Shown one piece after another: positions 31,417 through 40,450 of a stretch of DNA of 64,000 nucleotides; position 1 is the stretch's first letter; each line of letters begins with the position of its first letter. A program made the position numbers and the translations under genes. Source of the stretch: Psychroserpens luteus (GTDB lineage: Bacteria > Bacteroidota > Bacteroidia > Flavobacteriales > Flavobacteriaceae); contig NZ_JADILU010000008.1 in NCBI RefSeq assembly GCF_015319355.1, positions 164,238 to 228,237 on the forward strand, written 5' to 3'. The notes under the pieces were generated by a model. That model did not search any database. It was not told where the DNA came from and saw only the letters and a program-made list of their open reading frames with translations.

Positions 31417-31899
31417 ATGAATCCAATTATTCAACCTCCAAAACCGAGAAGTAATTCAAACAAAAGGGAATTGTTATTTACATTTCAATCCATAATAGTA
31501 ACCGGTTTATTAGCTTTTACAGCTATTGCGTTTTTCTTTTACTTTGATTTAAAAATTGAAAAAGGAATCAAAGTTATTTTTGCTCCATTTCTATCTGTTG
31601 TGCCATTACTATTTATTTTATCTATTCTTAGAGATTTACGAAAAGGCTTTCAAGAAGGAAATTATACTAAAGATGAGATTATAAAATTCTGTCTCATTAC
31701 AGTTGGTATCACTATCGCATTTACAGGAATCACCTATTTACTTTCAAGAATTGATGCTTTAGAGATTTTATTAGCAGCAATAATGGCAATTTTAAGTGCA
31801 GTATTCTTTTTGAGGAGTAAAATCAAAGATATTCTGGGCATGAGCATCATCACAGGAATTGCCGAAGGTATTATCGTCTATATGATTTTTTTGTTTTGA
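31417..31899 (+). CDS. Integral membrane protein of unknown function
   Basis: The 160-residue product starts MNPIIQPPKPRSNSNKREL and has about five hydrophobic segments (IIVTGLLAFTAIAFFFYF; VIFAPFLSVVPLLFILSIL; FCLITVGITIAFTGITYLL). A TTG-initiated extension from 31390 would run through the inverted repeat and is unlikely. The TGA stop lies inside the right copy of the 19-bp inverted repeat, so the gene is framed by the two copies. No family was recognised. Confidence 0.65.
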   Translation: MNPIIQPPKPRSNSNKRELLFTFQSIIVTGLLAFTAIAFFFYFDLKIEKGIKVIFAPFLSVVPLLFILSILRDLRKGFQEGNYTKDEIIKFCLITVGITIAFTGITYLLSRIDALEILLAAIMAILSAVFFLRSKIKDILGMSIITGIAEGIIVYMIFLF

Positions 31900-31915
31900 T
31901 ACTGAAACAAGTTCA
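31897..31915 (-). repeat. 19-bp inverted repeat, right copy
   Basis: TGATACTGAAACAAGTTCA is the exact reverse complement of 31385-31403. The first TGA of this copy is the stop codon of the preceding gene. Confidence 0.75.
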
Positions 31916-31943
31916 ACACAGGTGATTGGTTAGTTAGTAACCC

Positions 31944-31977
31944 AAAACCTTTCAGGTGTAAGAGCCTGAGAGGTTTT
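31944..31977. repeat. Hairpin repeat in the gap before 31992
   Basis: AAAACCTTTCAGG (31944-31956) pairs with CCTGAGAGGTTTT (31965-31977) with one mismatch. This is another palindrome type that I associate with Flavobacteria. It could act as a weak terminator. Confidence 0.55.
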
Positions 31978-31991
31978 AAAAATTTATTATC

Positions 31992-32687
31992 ATGAAACAA
32001 AAACTCACAAAATACCTAACAGACTTCTCAAATTTCAATTTAACAAGACCAATTAGCGATAAGGTTAGATTGCTAGAAATTCTAGCAGTTGTAATCACTG
32101 GAGCAGGCAAGTTTATCTTTATGGATTATCTCAATTGGAGACTGCCATTTGTAATTGTTGCCATTTTATTTTGGTCATTGTATGTAAGATATCGCTATAA
32201 AAAAGACCATCGAATTTTAAAAGATTGGGGATTCAGGAAAGATAATTTTAAATCTGTTTTAAGATTAGTACTGCCATTTGCATTAGTTTCCATTTTAGCG
32301 TTTGTTGGGATTGGGTTTATTCAAGGAACATTAAATCCAACATGGCACATCATACCATTACTTATCACATATCCTATTTGGGGAACAGTCCAGCAATTTC
32401 TAACGATTGGTTTGGTAGCAGGAAATTTGAGTACATTAAAATCGCTAAAACTTAAAAAGGGAATTGTCATTTTAATTACTGCTATTTTGTTTTCTTTGGT
32501 ACATTATCCATCTGTTTGGTTATTAATTGGCACATTTATTCTAGCCATATTCTATGGATATATTTATCTGAAATCTAAAAACTTGTACGTCTTGGGCTTA
32601 TTCCATGGCTGGTTAGGTGCTTTGTTTTATTACACTGTCGTTAATCAAGATCCATTTGCAGATGTGTTTTTAAAATATTTAAACTAA
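31992..32687 (+). CDS. CPBP/CAAX-like intramembrane protein with altered first motif
   Basis: The 231-residue multi-pass protein has the layout of CPBP (CAAX protease and bacteriocin-processing) proteins. Motif 2 is FSLVHYPS (His171) and motif 3 is FHGWLGAL (His205). Motif 1, normally EExxxR, reads QQFLTIG (Gln134, Gln135), so the catalytic Glu pair is replaced. It may therefore be an inactive or diverged member. It lies 6 bp before the DUF2157 gene and is likely co-transcribed with it. Confidence 0.7.
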   Translation: MKQKLTKYLTDFSNFNLTRPISDKVRLLEILAVVITGAGKFIFMDYLNWRLPFVIVAILFWSLYVRYRYKKDHRILKDWGFRKDNFKSVLRLVLPFALVSILAFVGIGFIQGTLNPTWHIIPLLITYPIWGTVQQFLTIGLVAGNLSTLKSLKLKKGIVILITAILFSLVHYPSVWLLIGTFILAIFYGYIYLKSKNLYVLGLFHGWLGALFYYTVVNQDPFADVFLKYLN

Positions 32688-32693
32688 TTCATT

Positions 32694-33980
32694 ATGAATT
32701 CAAAACTTATTAAAGAATTACCAGATTTGTTAGCAAATGATGTGATTTCTCAAGAAGTTGCTTCAAAAATAGAAGACTACTTTTTAAACAAACAAGACCA
32801 AACACCAAATAGATTATTTACAGTATTTGGAGTGTTAGGGTCGCTTTTGGTTGGTTTAGGTATTATTCTTATTCTAGCGCATAATTGGGATGATTTTGCG
32901 AGAAGTACAAAAACTTTTTTAGCTTTTTTACCATTAGTCATAGGTCAATGTTTTGTTGCGTTTTCAATTTGGAAGAAGAAAAGTAATGCTTGGAAAGAGT
33001 CTTCGGGTACTTTCTTGTTTTTTACAATAGGATCTAGTATTGCGCTTGTAAGTCAGATATATAATATTCCAGGCAATTTAAGCACGTATGTACTCACTTG
33101 GATTGTTTTGAGTTTGCCTTTAATCTATTTGTTAAAATCAAATGCAGTCGCCATTTTAAATATGATTGCGATCACCTATTATGCCTGTGAAGTTGGTTAT
33201 AGTTTTGGTTCATTTGGTGAATCTCCATGGTTATATCTTGTGATGATGGCTTTAATAGCTCCACATTATTATAGATTATTGAAACATCATAAAAATGCTA
33301 ATATGACGTCAATATTCAATTGGTTGTTTCCATTAAGTTTGACCATTGTTTTAGGAGCGTTTGTAGATCAACTTTCAGAATTAGGCTTCCTCATGTATCT
33401 CTTACTCTTTAGTTTGCTTTATAATATTGGTAAGATTCCATTTTTTGATGAACAAAAATTAAGACGCAATGGGTATCTCATTTTCGGGTCTTTAGGAATT
33501 GTGATTATGATCTTAACCATGAGTTTTGATGGCTTTTGGTATTTGGAGCGTTTCTTTTTTAATGCGCAAGAAACGTACGTATCAACGATTCTTTTCATCG
33601 CTAATTTAGGTTTGCTTATATATTCTTATTCAAAAGGATGGTTAAAGACGTTTAACTTGTTTCAATACATATTTGTACTGTTTTCTATGTTATATGTTTT
33701 CGGATTAAATATTCCAATTATTGGCACAATAGCAGTTAATTTGATGGTCTTGGCTTTAGGAATTACAACCATTAAAATTGGAGCGGATAAATTTCACTTC
33801 GGAATTTTAAATTACGGATTAATAATAATCACTGCATTAGTAACCTGCAGATTCTTTGATACAAACATGAGCTTCGTTATTAGAGGATTGCTATTTGTTT
33901 TTGTTGGTTTAGGATTCTTTCTTACCAATTATATCATGCTCAAAAAACAGAAATCAAGAGTTGAATCTTTAAAACACTAA
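32694..33980 (+). CDS. DUF2157 multi-pass membrane protein
   Basis: The 428-residue product begins with a short cytoplasmic helical region (LIKELPDLLANDVISQEVAS), typical of DUF2157. It continues with many transmembrane helices, the first being FGVLGSLLVGLGIILILAHNW. DUF2157 proteins are inner-membrane proteins without assigned function. The next gene, a GDYXXLXY protein, starts 3 bp after the stop, a pairing I recall as common. Confidence 0.85.
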   Translation: MNSKLIKELPDLLANDVISQEVASKIEDYFLNKQDQTPNRLFTVFGVLGSLLVGLGIILILAHNWDDFARSTKTFLAFLPLVIGQCFVAFSIWKKKSNAWKESSGTFLFFTIGSSIALVSQIYNIPGNLSTYVLTWIVLSLPLIYLLKSNAVAILNMIAITYYACEVGYSFGSFGESPWLYLVMMALIAPHYYRLLKHHKNANMTSIFNWLFPLSLTIVLGAFVDQLSELGFLMYLLLFSLLYNIGKIPFFDEQKLRRNGYLIFGSLGIVIMILTMSFDGFWYLERFFFNAQETYVSTILFIANLGLLIYSYSKGWLKTFNLFQYIFVLFSMLYVFGLNIPIIGTIAVNLMVLALGITTIKIGADKFHFGILNYGLIIITALVTCRFFDTNMSFVIRGLLFVFVGLGFFLTNYIMLKKQKSRVESLKH

Positions 33981-33983
33981 ATC

Positions 33984-34538
33984 ATGAAACGTAAACACAT
34001 ATTCATACTATTTATTCTTGTTGCAATTGCGCAAATTGCAGTGCCTGCACAAATGATTTTTGGACGTGAATCCATTTTAAAATCAGGAACTGCTTTTAAA
34101 TTTAAAACCGAACCTGTAGACCCTTCAGATCCATTCAAAGGAAAATATATCATTCTAAGTTATGATGTTGATAACGTCAAAACCGATGATAAAGATTGGC
34201 AAAGACAACAAGACGTCTATATTTCTATCGCAAATGATAGCTTGGGTTTTGTAAAAGCGATTTCTGCAAGTATAGAAATCCCTAAGGTAGGCGATTTTGT
34301 AAAAGCAAATGTGAATTGGTATTCAGAGCGAGATAATATTTTAAGATTCTCATTGCCTTTTAATGAGTTTTATATGGAAGAAACTAAAGCTTACGATGCT
34401 GAGTTGGCGCATAGAAAAGCACAACGAGATTCATTGCCAAATAATACCTATGCTTTAGTGTATATTAAAAATGGTGATGCTGTTTTAAACAATGTGTTTA
34501 TTAATGAAATACCAATCGCTACGTTTGTAGAAAAGTAG
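33984..34538 (+). CDS. GDYXXLXY domain protein
   Basis: The 184-residue product has a membrane anchor or signal (IFILFILVAIAQIAVPAQM). The family core is KFKTEPVDPSDPFKGKYIIL followed by SYD; the usual G-D-Y is G-K-Y here. This is followed by beta-rich segments ending VLNNVFINEIPIATFVEK. It likely faces the periplasm. Tight coupling (3 bp) to the DUF2157 gene suggests the two act together. It converges on the RDD gene 12 bp away, with no clear terminator between. Confidence 0.82.
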   Translation: MKRKHIFILFILVAIAQIAVPAQMIFGRESILKSGTAFKFKTEPVDPSDPFKGKYIILSYDVDNVKTDDKDWQRQQDVYISIANDSLGFVKAISASIEIPKVGDFVKANVNWYSERDNILRFSLPFNEFYMEETKAYDAELAHRKAQRDSLPNNTYALVYIKNGDAVLNNVFINEIPIATFVEK

Positions 34539-34550
34539 ATTAACTTTGTG

Positions 34551-35186
34551 CTATAGTTGTTTCTTATCTCTGTTTTTTGAGATTTGTTTCTTGCCAATTC
34601 TTCTAAACATAACAGTAAATGCATAAATTGTAGCGAGGATTAGCGCAGTAAGCATTGCAAATTTAGCTGATGATTTAAAAGTCGTCTCTGTGAAATAGTA
34701 AATCCATAATAGAGCTAACAATACATTAAATAGTAAAATCATGTATTTTCTAGATTCTATTCTTGAAAGACTAGCGTCTTTTACTACAAACGTATTTGAG
34801 ATCTGGTCATGAACAGCTCTTTCATCATCACTAATTCCAGAAAGTACACTTAGAAATCTGCTCAGACTTCTTATGAATAATTGAAAAACACTTGGCTTAT
34901 TGCCATTTTTATCGACGACTTTTGTTTGAGTCTGAAATTTACCTGGAGTTCTACTATATAGCAATTCAAAAATGAAGTAATATATAAATCTAACACCTAA
35001 ATAAATCCCGAACGCTTTGAGGTATGTTGTAAAGCCAAGATTGATTGATGGGTAAATAAAATAAATAATTAAAACGACTAAAATGCCCAGAATAGAGGAT
35101 AGAATAAAATCAATTCCTAGATTTTCACCACGTTCCGTTTCATTGGCTAGGTTGTGGCTTGGGTATTTTTGGTTTGTTATTTTCAT
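34551..35186 (-). CDS. RDD family membrane protein
   Basis: The 211-residue product has the RDD layout: two helices (IDFILSSILGILVVLIIYFI; GVRFIYYFIFELLY), the linking segment RTPGKFQTQTKVVDKNGNKP, and then LFIRSLSRFLSVLSG. Two more helices are near the C-terminus (MILLFNVLLALLWIYYF; FAMLTALILATIYAF). The Arg-Asp pattern of the family is partly kept. Function of RDD proteins is mostly unknown; some are sodium/proton antiporters. Confidence 0.8.
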   Translation of the reverse strand: MKITNQKYPSHNLANETERGENLGIDFILSSILGILVVLIIYFIYPSINLGFTTYLKAFGIYLGVRFIYYFIFELLYSRTPGKFQTQTKVVDKNGNKPSVFQLFIRSLSRFLSVLSGISDDERAVHDQISNTFVVKDASLSRIESRKYMILLFNVLLALLWIYYFTETTFKSSAKFAMLTALILATIYAFTVMFRRIGKKQISKNRDKKQL

Positions 35187-35225
35187 TTCTTTAATCTAGC
35201 CGACAAAGATATAAACTAAAAAAAG

Positions 35226-35256
35226 AAAAAGCTCCAGATTTCTCCGAAGCTTTTTT
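35226..35256 (-). terminator. Intrinsic terminator after the collagen-like lipoprotein gene
   Basis: AAAAAGCT-CC...AGA pairs imperfectly with TCTCCGAAGCTTTTT (35241-35255). It lies 20 bp past the stop of the minus-strand gene at 35276 and resembles the terminator at 36018-36051. Confidence 0.75.
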
Positions 35257-35275
35257 AGACTAAGTTCAAGGCATT

Positions 35276-35836
35276 TTAATATTTAATTCCGAAGTAATTG
35301 CAAACCTCATGATAGTTATTGATGTCTACATTAGCATTCTCTAATTGACTGTAAATATCATTTGGCTCATTCATTCTATTTGTGTTAGAAGACTCTATAA
35401 TAATGACCTTTACTAGGTCATAAAGTCCAACCACAGGAGTTGTTGTACTTCCTGTAATTCTATCATAAAAAAAGATATCTAGATCAGATGGTTGTAATTC
35501 CACTTCCATCATATCATTAAAACTAATTCCAGGAATAGTGAAATAAGTACTTTCTCTTGCTATGTAAGTGAGAATAGCATCATTCTCAATAACATCCTGA
35601 GTTAATTCTGGAAAATTTATTGAAAAATTAGTGCTATTTATTGCTGACACGTCAAACGTAAAAGTTTGCACGTTAGCATTGCCATCTTGTCCTGCTTCAC
35701 CTTGTTCTCCTTGAGATCCATTAATACCATCAATTCCGTCAGTGCCATCTTCTGCTTCACAAGAATATGTGAATGCTATTAATAAGGCGATAATAAAATA
35801 CGTTGTAGTTCTCATTGTTGCTTTTAGTTTTTTCAT
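35276..35836 (-). CDS. Lipoprotein with short collagen-like segment
   Basis: A lipoprotein signal (YFIIALLIAFTYSC) is followed at once by Gly-x-y triplets (GTDGIDGINGSQGEQGEAGQ). After these comes a beta-rich domain of about 130 residues (VQTFTFDVSAINSTNFSINF). Short collagen-like stretches after the lipid anchor are frequent in flavobacterial surface lipoproteins. An internal ATG at 35815 (MRTTTYFII) would give a more compact signal and may be the true start. It stands alone between two terminators. Confidence 0.8.
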   Translation of the reverse strand: MKKLKATMRTTTYFIIALLIAFTYSCEAEDGTDGIDGINGSQGEQGEAGQDGNANVQTFTFDVSAINSTNFSINFPELTQDVIENDAILTYIARESTYFTIPGISFNDMMEVELQPSDLDIFFYDRITGSTTTPVVGLYDLVKVIIIESSNTNRMNEPNDIYSQLENANVDINNYHEVCNYFGIKY

Positions 35837-36017
35837 GATTTTAAATTATAAATTTTTGTTTCATCAAAATTACATGTGAAGCATTGTAGGGAATATCAGT
35901 TATGTTACAAAGTATAGAACATATGTAACATAGCAATATTTATTGGCACAATTGCTTGATTTACAAGTGTCCTTGGGTAATTATTTGTCTCCATTTTTAC
36001 ATAAAATGATTACAAAT

Positions 36018-36051
36018 AAAAAAAGCTTCAGATTTCTCTGAAGCTTTTTTT
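36018..36051 (-). terminator. Intrinsic terminator after the metalloprotease gene
   Basis: AAAAAAAGCTTCAGA (36018-36032) pairs with TCTGAAGCTTTTTTT (36037-36051), a perfect stem with A and T runs. It is 32 bp past the stop at 36083. Confidence 0.9.
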
Positions 36052-36082
36052 TAAATATTATGATAATCTAACGTCTAAAATA

Positions 36083-38569
36083 TTATCCATTAGGATTTAA
36101 TATCGCGTCGATACGTTCAAGAGCATCTGCAATATGCATTCTGCTTAATGTATCGGCTCCACGTGCAGATCTTAATTGACTACGTAGCGATTTTAACTCA
36201 GCTCTAACAACAGCTCTAATATCAGATTGACTAGTGTTAACAGCAGTCGCTTTAACATAAGGACTACGTGATCTACCACTTTGATTTTCCGCAGTCATCA
36301 TTTCTCCTAATCTGTCAATATGTGCACGTTGTAAATTACGTCTGTAAGTATCAATTTTCTTACCTGTACGTAATTCACTCCAAATTCCTTTACGAAGATC
36401 ACTCATCATATCAGGTAGTGAATATGCTTTGCTATCGTAGGTATTTGCTTCTGTTAAACGTTGCATTTTACCCAAGCTCATGATGTTTTTTAATGTGCGC
36501 TCTTGTAAACCACGAATACGCTCTACCGAACCTGTAAACTCGATACGATCAAAGATGTCTTTATTAATCAACCAATCTGGTGTTGTAAATAAATTATCTT
36601 GGATAAATTGCATTGCTTCCTTTTGTTTCGCTTTTGGTACAGCAGTATAAACCGCTCCTTCTTGACCTGCAGCTTTATAATGCTCATAAACTCCACCAAT
36701 GTTATTTGAAACGTGTCCCATATAACGGTTAAATTGAGATACCACATGACCATACATTTCTTGTAAATCGTCGTAATTTTCACCAGTTTCTGTAGTCCAT
36801 TCAATTAAGTTTGGTACAATACGCTTTAAGTTTTTAATTCCATAGCTACTTGCTAACATGGCATCATCACCTAAATCTTCAGTTTGAGAACTTGGGTCTA
36901 CAACATCTCCAGCTTGTTGGTGTCCAAAACGATACATTGGATCTCCAGCATGTTCCATAATCCAACTGTTAAGGATTGGTTTTTCTTCTTCCGCAGTTTT
37001 TCCGAAGATAGGTCTGTAACCCCAAGAAATTGCATACTTATCATAAGTACCAATATCTGGCATTAGTGCAACACCTTCATCTCCTGGTTGAGCTACGTAG
37101 TTAAAACGTGCATAATCCATAATTGAAGGAGCAGTACCAAATTCTTGTGTAAATGCTGCATCACGTAATTTTTCTACTGGATACGCAACACTACTTCCCA
37201 TATTATGAGGTAAACCTAATGTATGACCAACTTCATGAGAAGATACAAAACGAATTAAACGTCCCATAACTTCATCTTTAAATTGCGGACTCTGAGCATC
37301 TGGATTGATGGCTGCAGTTTGTACAAAGAACCAACCACGTAATAGAGACATGACGTTGTGGTACCAGTTAATATCACTTTCTAAGATTTCTCCTGTTCTT
37401 GGGTCACTTACGTGAGGTCCATTTGCATTAGGGATTGGAGATGCTAAATAACGTACAACAGAGTAACGTGCATCTTCTGGGCTCCATTCTGGATCTTCTT
37501 CAACTGTTGGTGCATCTTTAGCGATAATTGCTTCTTTAAATCCTGCAGCTTCAAATGCGACTTGCCAATCTTCAATACCTTGTTTGATGTATTTTCTCCA
37601 TTTTACAGGCGTTGCTCTATCAATATAATATACGATTTGTTTCTTCGGAAGAACTAACTCTCCTCTATTAAAGGCTGCCATGTCTTCATCTCTAACCTCT
37701 AATCTCCAACGATCAAGAAACTCTAATTCCTTGCTTTTTTGATCTTCTTGTCCGTAATCTGTTTGGCTACTTGTAAACCAACCAACACGCTCGTCAAAAT
37801 AACGACGTTTCATTGGGTTATCTGGTAATAAAATCATTGAGTTATTGATTTCAATAGAAATACTACCTGTACTTGAGTTAGAAGGTGGACGTCCAGCAGC
37901 ATAGGTCTTTACGTGTCTTGCTTCAATATTTCTTGGGTAACTTTTTATGCTTTCAATATAAGATTTGTCACTTTCTAAACGTGTAACTCTATAAGGTGTT
38001 CTTCGGAAAAACGGTAACCCTAATGATTTTACATCTTTTTCAAATAAAGGTGTTGCATCAATTACAGTACTCGTAGAATCTTTGCTGAATGCTTTAATTG
38101 GAAATGTATATAAAACAGGCTCAAAATTTGAATTCACTACCGCCTCACTAACCGGAAGTGAATCAGCAGCAACAACGTTATAAGATACAACGCGTACAAT
38201 TACTTTTTTGCCTTTTTTCTCCCAACGTAATACTTGCTCGTTTTGTTTTCCGCCACCAAAACCTAATCCGCTTGCAGTTTTAGAAATACGAGTCACCATT
38301 AACATTTCTCTATCAAAAAGAGAATCTGGAATTTCATAGTAATATTTATCATCTAATGTATGAACTGTAAATAGTCCAACATCACTTTTTGCATCTTTAG
38401 TAATGACTTTATTGTAAGGTTTTGGGTCATCTTTGCCAGGTTTTTTTCCTGGTGGTTTAGCAGCAGCAGTCGCTGCATCTTTTTTACTTGCTTTTTTTGC
38501 TGTGGAACATGACACAGCAACAAAAAATACGGAAACTACAAGAAGTAGTTTGATAGAAAAGTGTTTCAA
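36083..38569 (-). CDS. Zinc-dependent metalloprotease lipoprotein (DUF5117/DUF4953 type)
   Basis: The 828-residue product begins with a lipoprotein signal (LLVVSVFFVAVSC) and a Lys/Pro-rich linker (AAKPPGKKPGKDDPKP). The N-terminal half has DUF5117-like features (DSLFDREMLMVTRISKTASG). The zinc site is SSHEVGHTLGLPHNMGSS, with His445, Glu446 and His449. The C-terminal half has SIMDYARFNYVAQPGDEGVA, typical of the family. It is anchored in the cell envelope, probably facing the periplasm or outside. Targets are unknown. It is monocistronic, between two terminators. Confidence 0.92.
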   Translation of the reverse strand: MKHFSIKLLLVVSVFFVAVSCSTAKKASKKDAATAAAKPPGKKPGKDDPKPYNKVITKDAKSDVGLFTVHTLDDKYYYEIPDSLFDREMLMVTRISKTASGLGFGGGKQNEQVLRWEKKGKKVIVRVVSYNVVAADSLPVSEAVVNSNFEPVLYTFPIKAFSKDSTSTVIDATPLFEKDVKSLGLPFFRRTPYRVTRLESDKSYIESIKSYPRNIEARHVKTYAAGRPPSNSSTGSISIEINNSMILLPDNPMKRRYFDERVGWFTSSQTDYGQEDQKSKELEFLDRWRLEVRDEDMAAFNRGELVLPKKQIVYYIDRATPVKWRKYIKQGIEDWQVAFEAAGFKEAIIAKDAPTVEEDPEWSPEDARYSVVRYLASPIPNANGPHVSDPRTGEILESDINWYHNVMSLLRGWFFVQTAAINPDAQSPQFKDEVMGRLIRFVSSHEVGHTLGLPHNMGSSVAYPVEKLRDAAFTQEFGTAPSIMDYARFNYVAQPGDEGVALMPDIGTYDKYAISWGYRPIFGKTAEEEKPILNSWIMEHAGDPMYRFGHQQAGDVVDPSSQTEDLGDDAMLASSYGIKNLKRIVPNLIEWTTETGENYDDLQEMYGHVVSQFNRYMGHVSNNIGGVYEHYKAAGQEGAVYTAVPKAKQKEAMQFIQDNLFTTPDWLINKDIFDRIEFTGSVERIRGLQERTLKNIMSLGKMQRLTEANTYDSKAYSLPDMMSDLRKGIWSELRTGKKIDTYRRNLQRAHIDRLGEMMTAENQSGRSRSPYVKATAVNTSQSDIRAVVRAELKSLRSQLRSARGADTLSRMHIADALERIDAILNPNG

Positions 38570-38723
38570 AGTGGTTGATTTTTTAAATTAGTCTTCTAAA
38601 GTAATAAATCCCACAATGGGATGAAAAATATAGGCTAGTTTTGTTACTATTTTAACTTAATATTTGGAAAATATTGAGAAAACATGAGGTAGAATATATT
38701 TGAGAATCAGTGGTTCATATTTT

Positions 38724-38761
38724 AAAACAAAAAAGCCACGATCTCGTGGCTTTTTTGTTTT
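38724..38761 (-). terminator. Strong intrinsic terminator after the cytochrome lipoprotein gene
   Basis: AAAACAAAAAAGCCACGA (38724-38741) and its exact complement (38744-38761) form an 18-bp stem with A/T flanks. It lies 16 bp past the stop at 38777. Confidence 0.92.
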
Positions 38762-38776
38762 GCTAAATGTTATTTT

Positions 38777-40312
38777 TTACTCTAATGAATTAATGTATTC
38801 AATAAGTAAATCAACACCTTCTTCATGAACAAAGGTTGTGCCTATTAATGGCATTCCATATTCTGGAATAGTATTTTGGATTCTTGTTAGAATACTGAAA
38901 CGACTCTCAGAGATAGAAGATTCCTCATAAGGGATTTCGTAATCTAATCTTAAATTTGATTGCTCTTCACAAAAACCACCTACAGTATGACAGTGAGCAC
39001 AATTGATATCCATATAAGCTCTTGCTCGTCTGTCTAAAGACACAGAAGCATCATCCCATTTTGGTAATAGACTTACGCTTGTAGGATCTGCTAGACCATC
39101 GAGCATATCATTGTCAATTAACTGTTGCAATTGATTTGATCCATTAAAGTTAAAATTAATAGTACGCATTTTAGGACCTATTGGCACCATTGATGCTCCA
39201 TTTTGATGACAAGTAAAGCAATCTGCATCTGAAGGGATTTCATAATTAATACTATTAGAATCACCATTAGAATCAATCCAACTTACAGGAACAGTACTAC
39301 CAGCTAAGTCTAAAATAGCTTCTGTTTGAGCGTCATTCCATTTGTAATCTCCAGATTCCCATGATCCATCAATTTTAATCAATATTCGTGTTTCTATAAT
39401 GTTTTGTCCTAAAGATGTATCTCTATCGTCAATATTGTAGTAAAAGGTTTTTACTATGATTGAATTATTAGGAAAGATAGGTAAGCCTTCACCGTTATAG
39501 GTTAATTTTTGACCTGTAGGTAAAACGAAGAAACGTTGTTTTGAAGCATAATCTGTATATAATGTTGAATTTAAATCGTATTCAAAACCATAAGGAGTAA
39601 TCTCTAAATTGTTTAAATCACCAACATAAAGGTTTAATTCTGAAAGTGTTGGTCTAAATTCTGGAATTACAGGAATTGCTAATGTTGTAAATGTTATCAC
39701 TTGAGAGTTTGAACTCATGTTAGTTTCAGAACAAACAGCTTTAACATAAAGGTCGTAATTTGTATTTGGTAATAGACCTGTTAATTCTAAAGATGTATTG
39801 TTTGATGTGATTGTTGCTCCAGAACCGATGCCAAATCCAGATGTACCATATTCTAATTTATAATTGTTACCTGTGTTAGTATTGTCATTCCAAGTAATAA
39901 GTGCAGAAGTATCTGTAATCATGCTTGAGTCTACATTTGTAACTGTTATACATGGTGTCACAGACGTTGTAAAGCTGTAAACATCTGTATACATACTTAT
40001 GTTGTTTTCAGAACAAATAGTTTGTACATATACATCATAAGTTGTATTGCCTTGTAATCCTGAAATAGCAATAGTTGCATCTGTAGTAGAAATCGAAGTT
40101 CCACCACCTAAAGGGAACCCAGTAGTGCCATATTCTATAATATAAGATCCTATGTTGCTAGCATCATTCCAAGTTATATTTGCAGTATTATCTGTCACTG
40201 TATTTGATGATACATTAGTAACTGCGTTACAAGCAGCAATCATATCGTCATCATCATTACAAGCAAATAAAAAACCTGTAACAAGAAGGAGTAAGCTTAT
40301 TTTTTTTAACAT
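38777..40312 (-). CDS. FN3-containing lipoprotein with diheme cytochrome c domain (SO2930-like)
   Basis: A lipoprotein signal (ISLLLLVTGFLFAC) is followed by two FN3 modules (about residues 28-110 and 117-210, each with ITWND...YIIEYGTTGF-type strands). Then comes a region like the SO2930 family of diheme cytochromes (PYGFEYDLNSTLYTDYASKQ, then RFFVLPTG). Two heme-binding CxxCH motifs are CFTCH (365-369) and CAHCH (438-442). The protein is predicted to sit on the envelope with covalent hemes. The redox partner is unknown. The FN3 extension is an unusual addition to the cytochrome part. Confidence 0.87.
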   Translation of the reverse strand: MLKKISLLLLVTGFLFACNDDDDMIAACNAVTNVSSNTVTDNTANITWNDASNIGSYIIEYGTTGFPLGGGTSISTTDATIAISGLQGNTTYDVYVQTICSENNISMYTDVYSFTTSVTPCITVTNVDSSMITDTSALITWNDNTNTGNNYKLEYGTSGFGIGSGATITSNNTSLELTGLLPNTNYDLYVKAVCSETNMSSNSQVITFTTLAIPVIPEFRPTLSELNLYVGDLNNLEITPYGFEYDLNSTLYTDYASKQRFFVLPTGQKLTYNGEGLPIFPNNSIIVKTFYYNIDDRDTSLGQNIIETRILIKIDGSWESGDYKWNDAQTEAILDLAGSTVPVSWIDSNGDSNSINYEIPSDADCFTCHQNGASMVPIGPKMRTINFNFNGSNQLQQLIDNDMLDGLADPTSVSLLPKWDDASVSLDRRARAYMDINCAHCHTVGGFCEEQSNLRLDYEIPYEESSISESRFSILTRIQNTIPEYGMPLIGTTFVHEEGVDLLIEYINSLE

Positions 40313-40450
40313 TTGGGTTGTTTTTCTGATTAATAGCGTATTGCGAATGTAATAAAAAAGTTTTTTAGTATATCTATTAAATCGTTATTAGGTAGGATTT
40401 TAACCATGAAAAAATACTTTTTTTTCATTGATCTTATTATGTCATTTGTT

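Noticed and set aside
31385-31915. Possible insertion sequence because of inverted repeats around a gene
   Set aside because: The enclosed gene is a small multi-pass membrane protein without transposase motifs, and no target duplication is visible. Kept only as repeats with a gene between.
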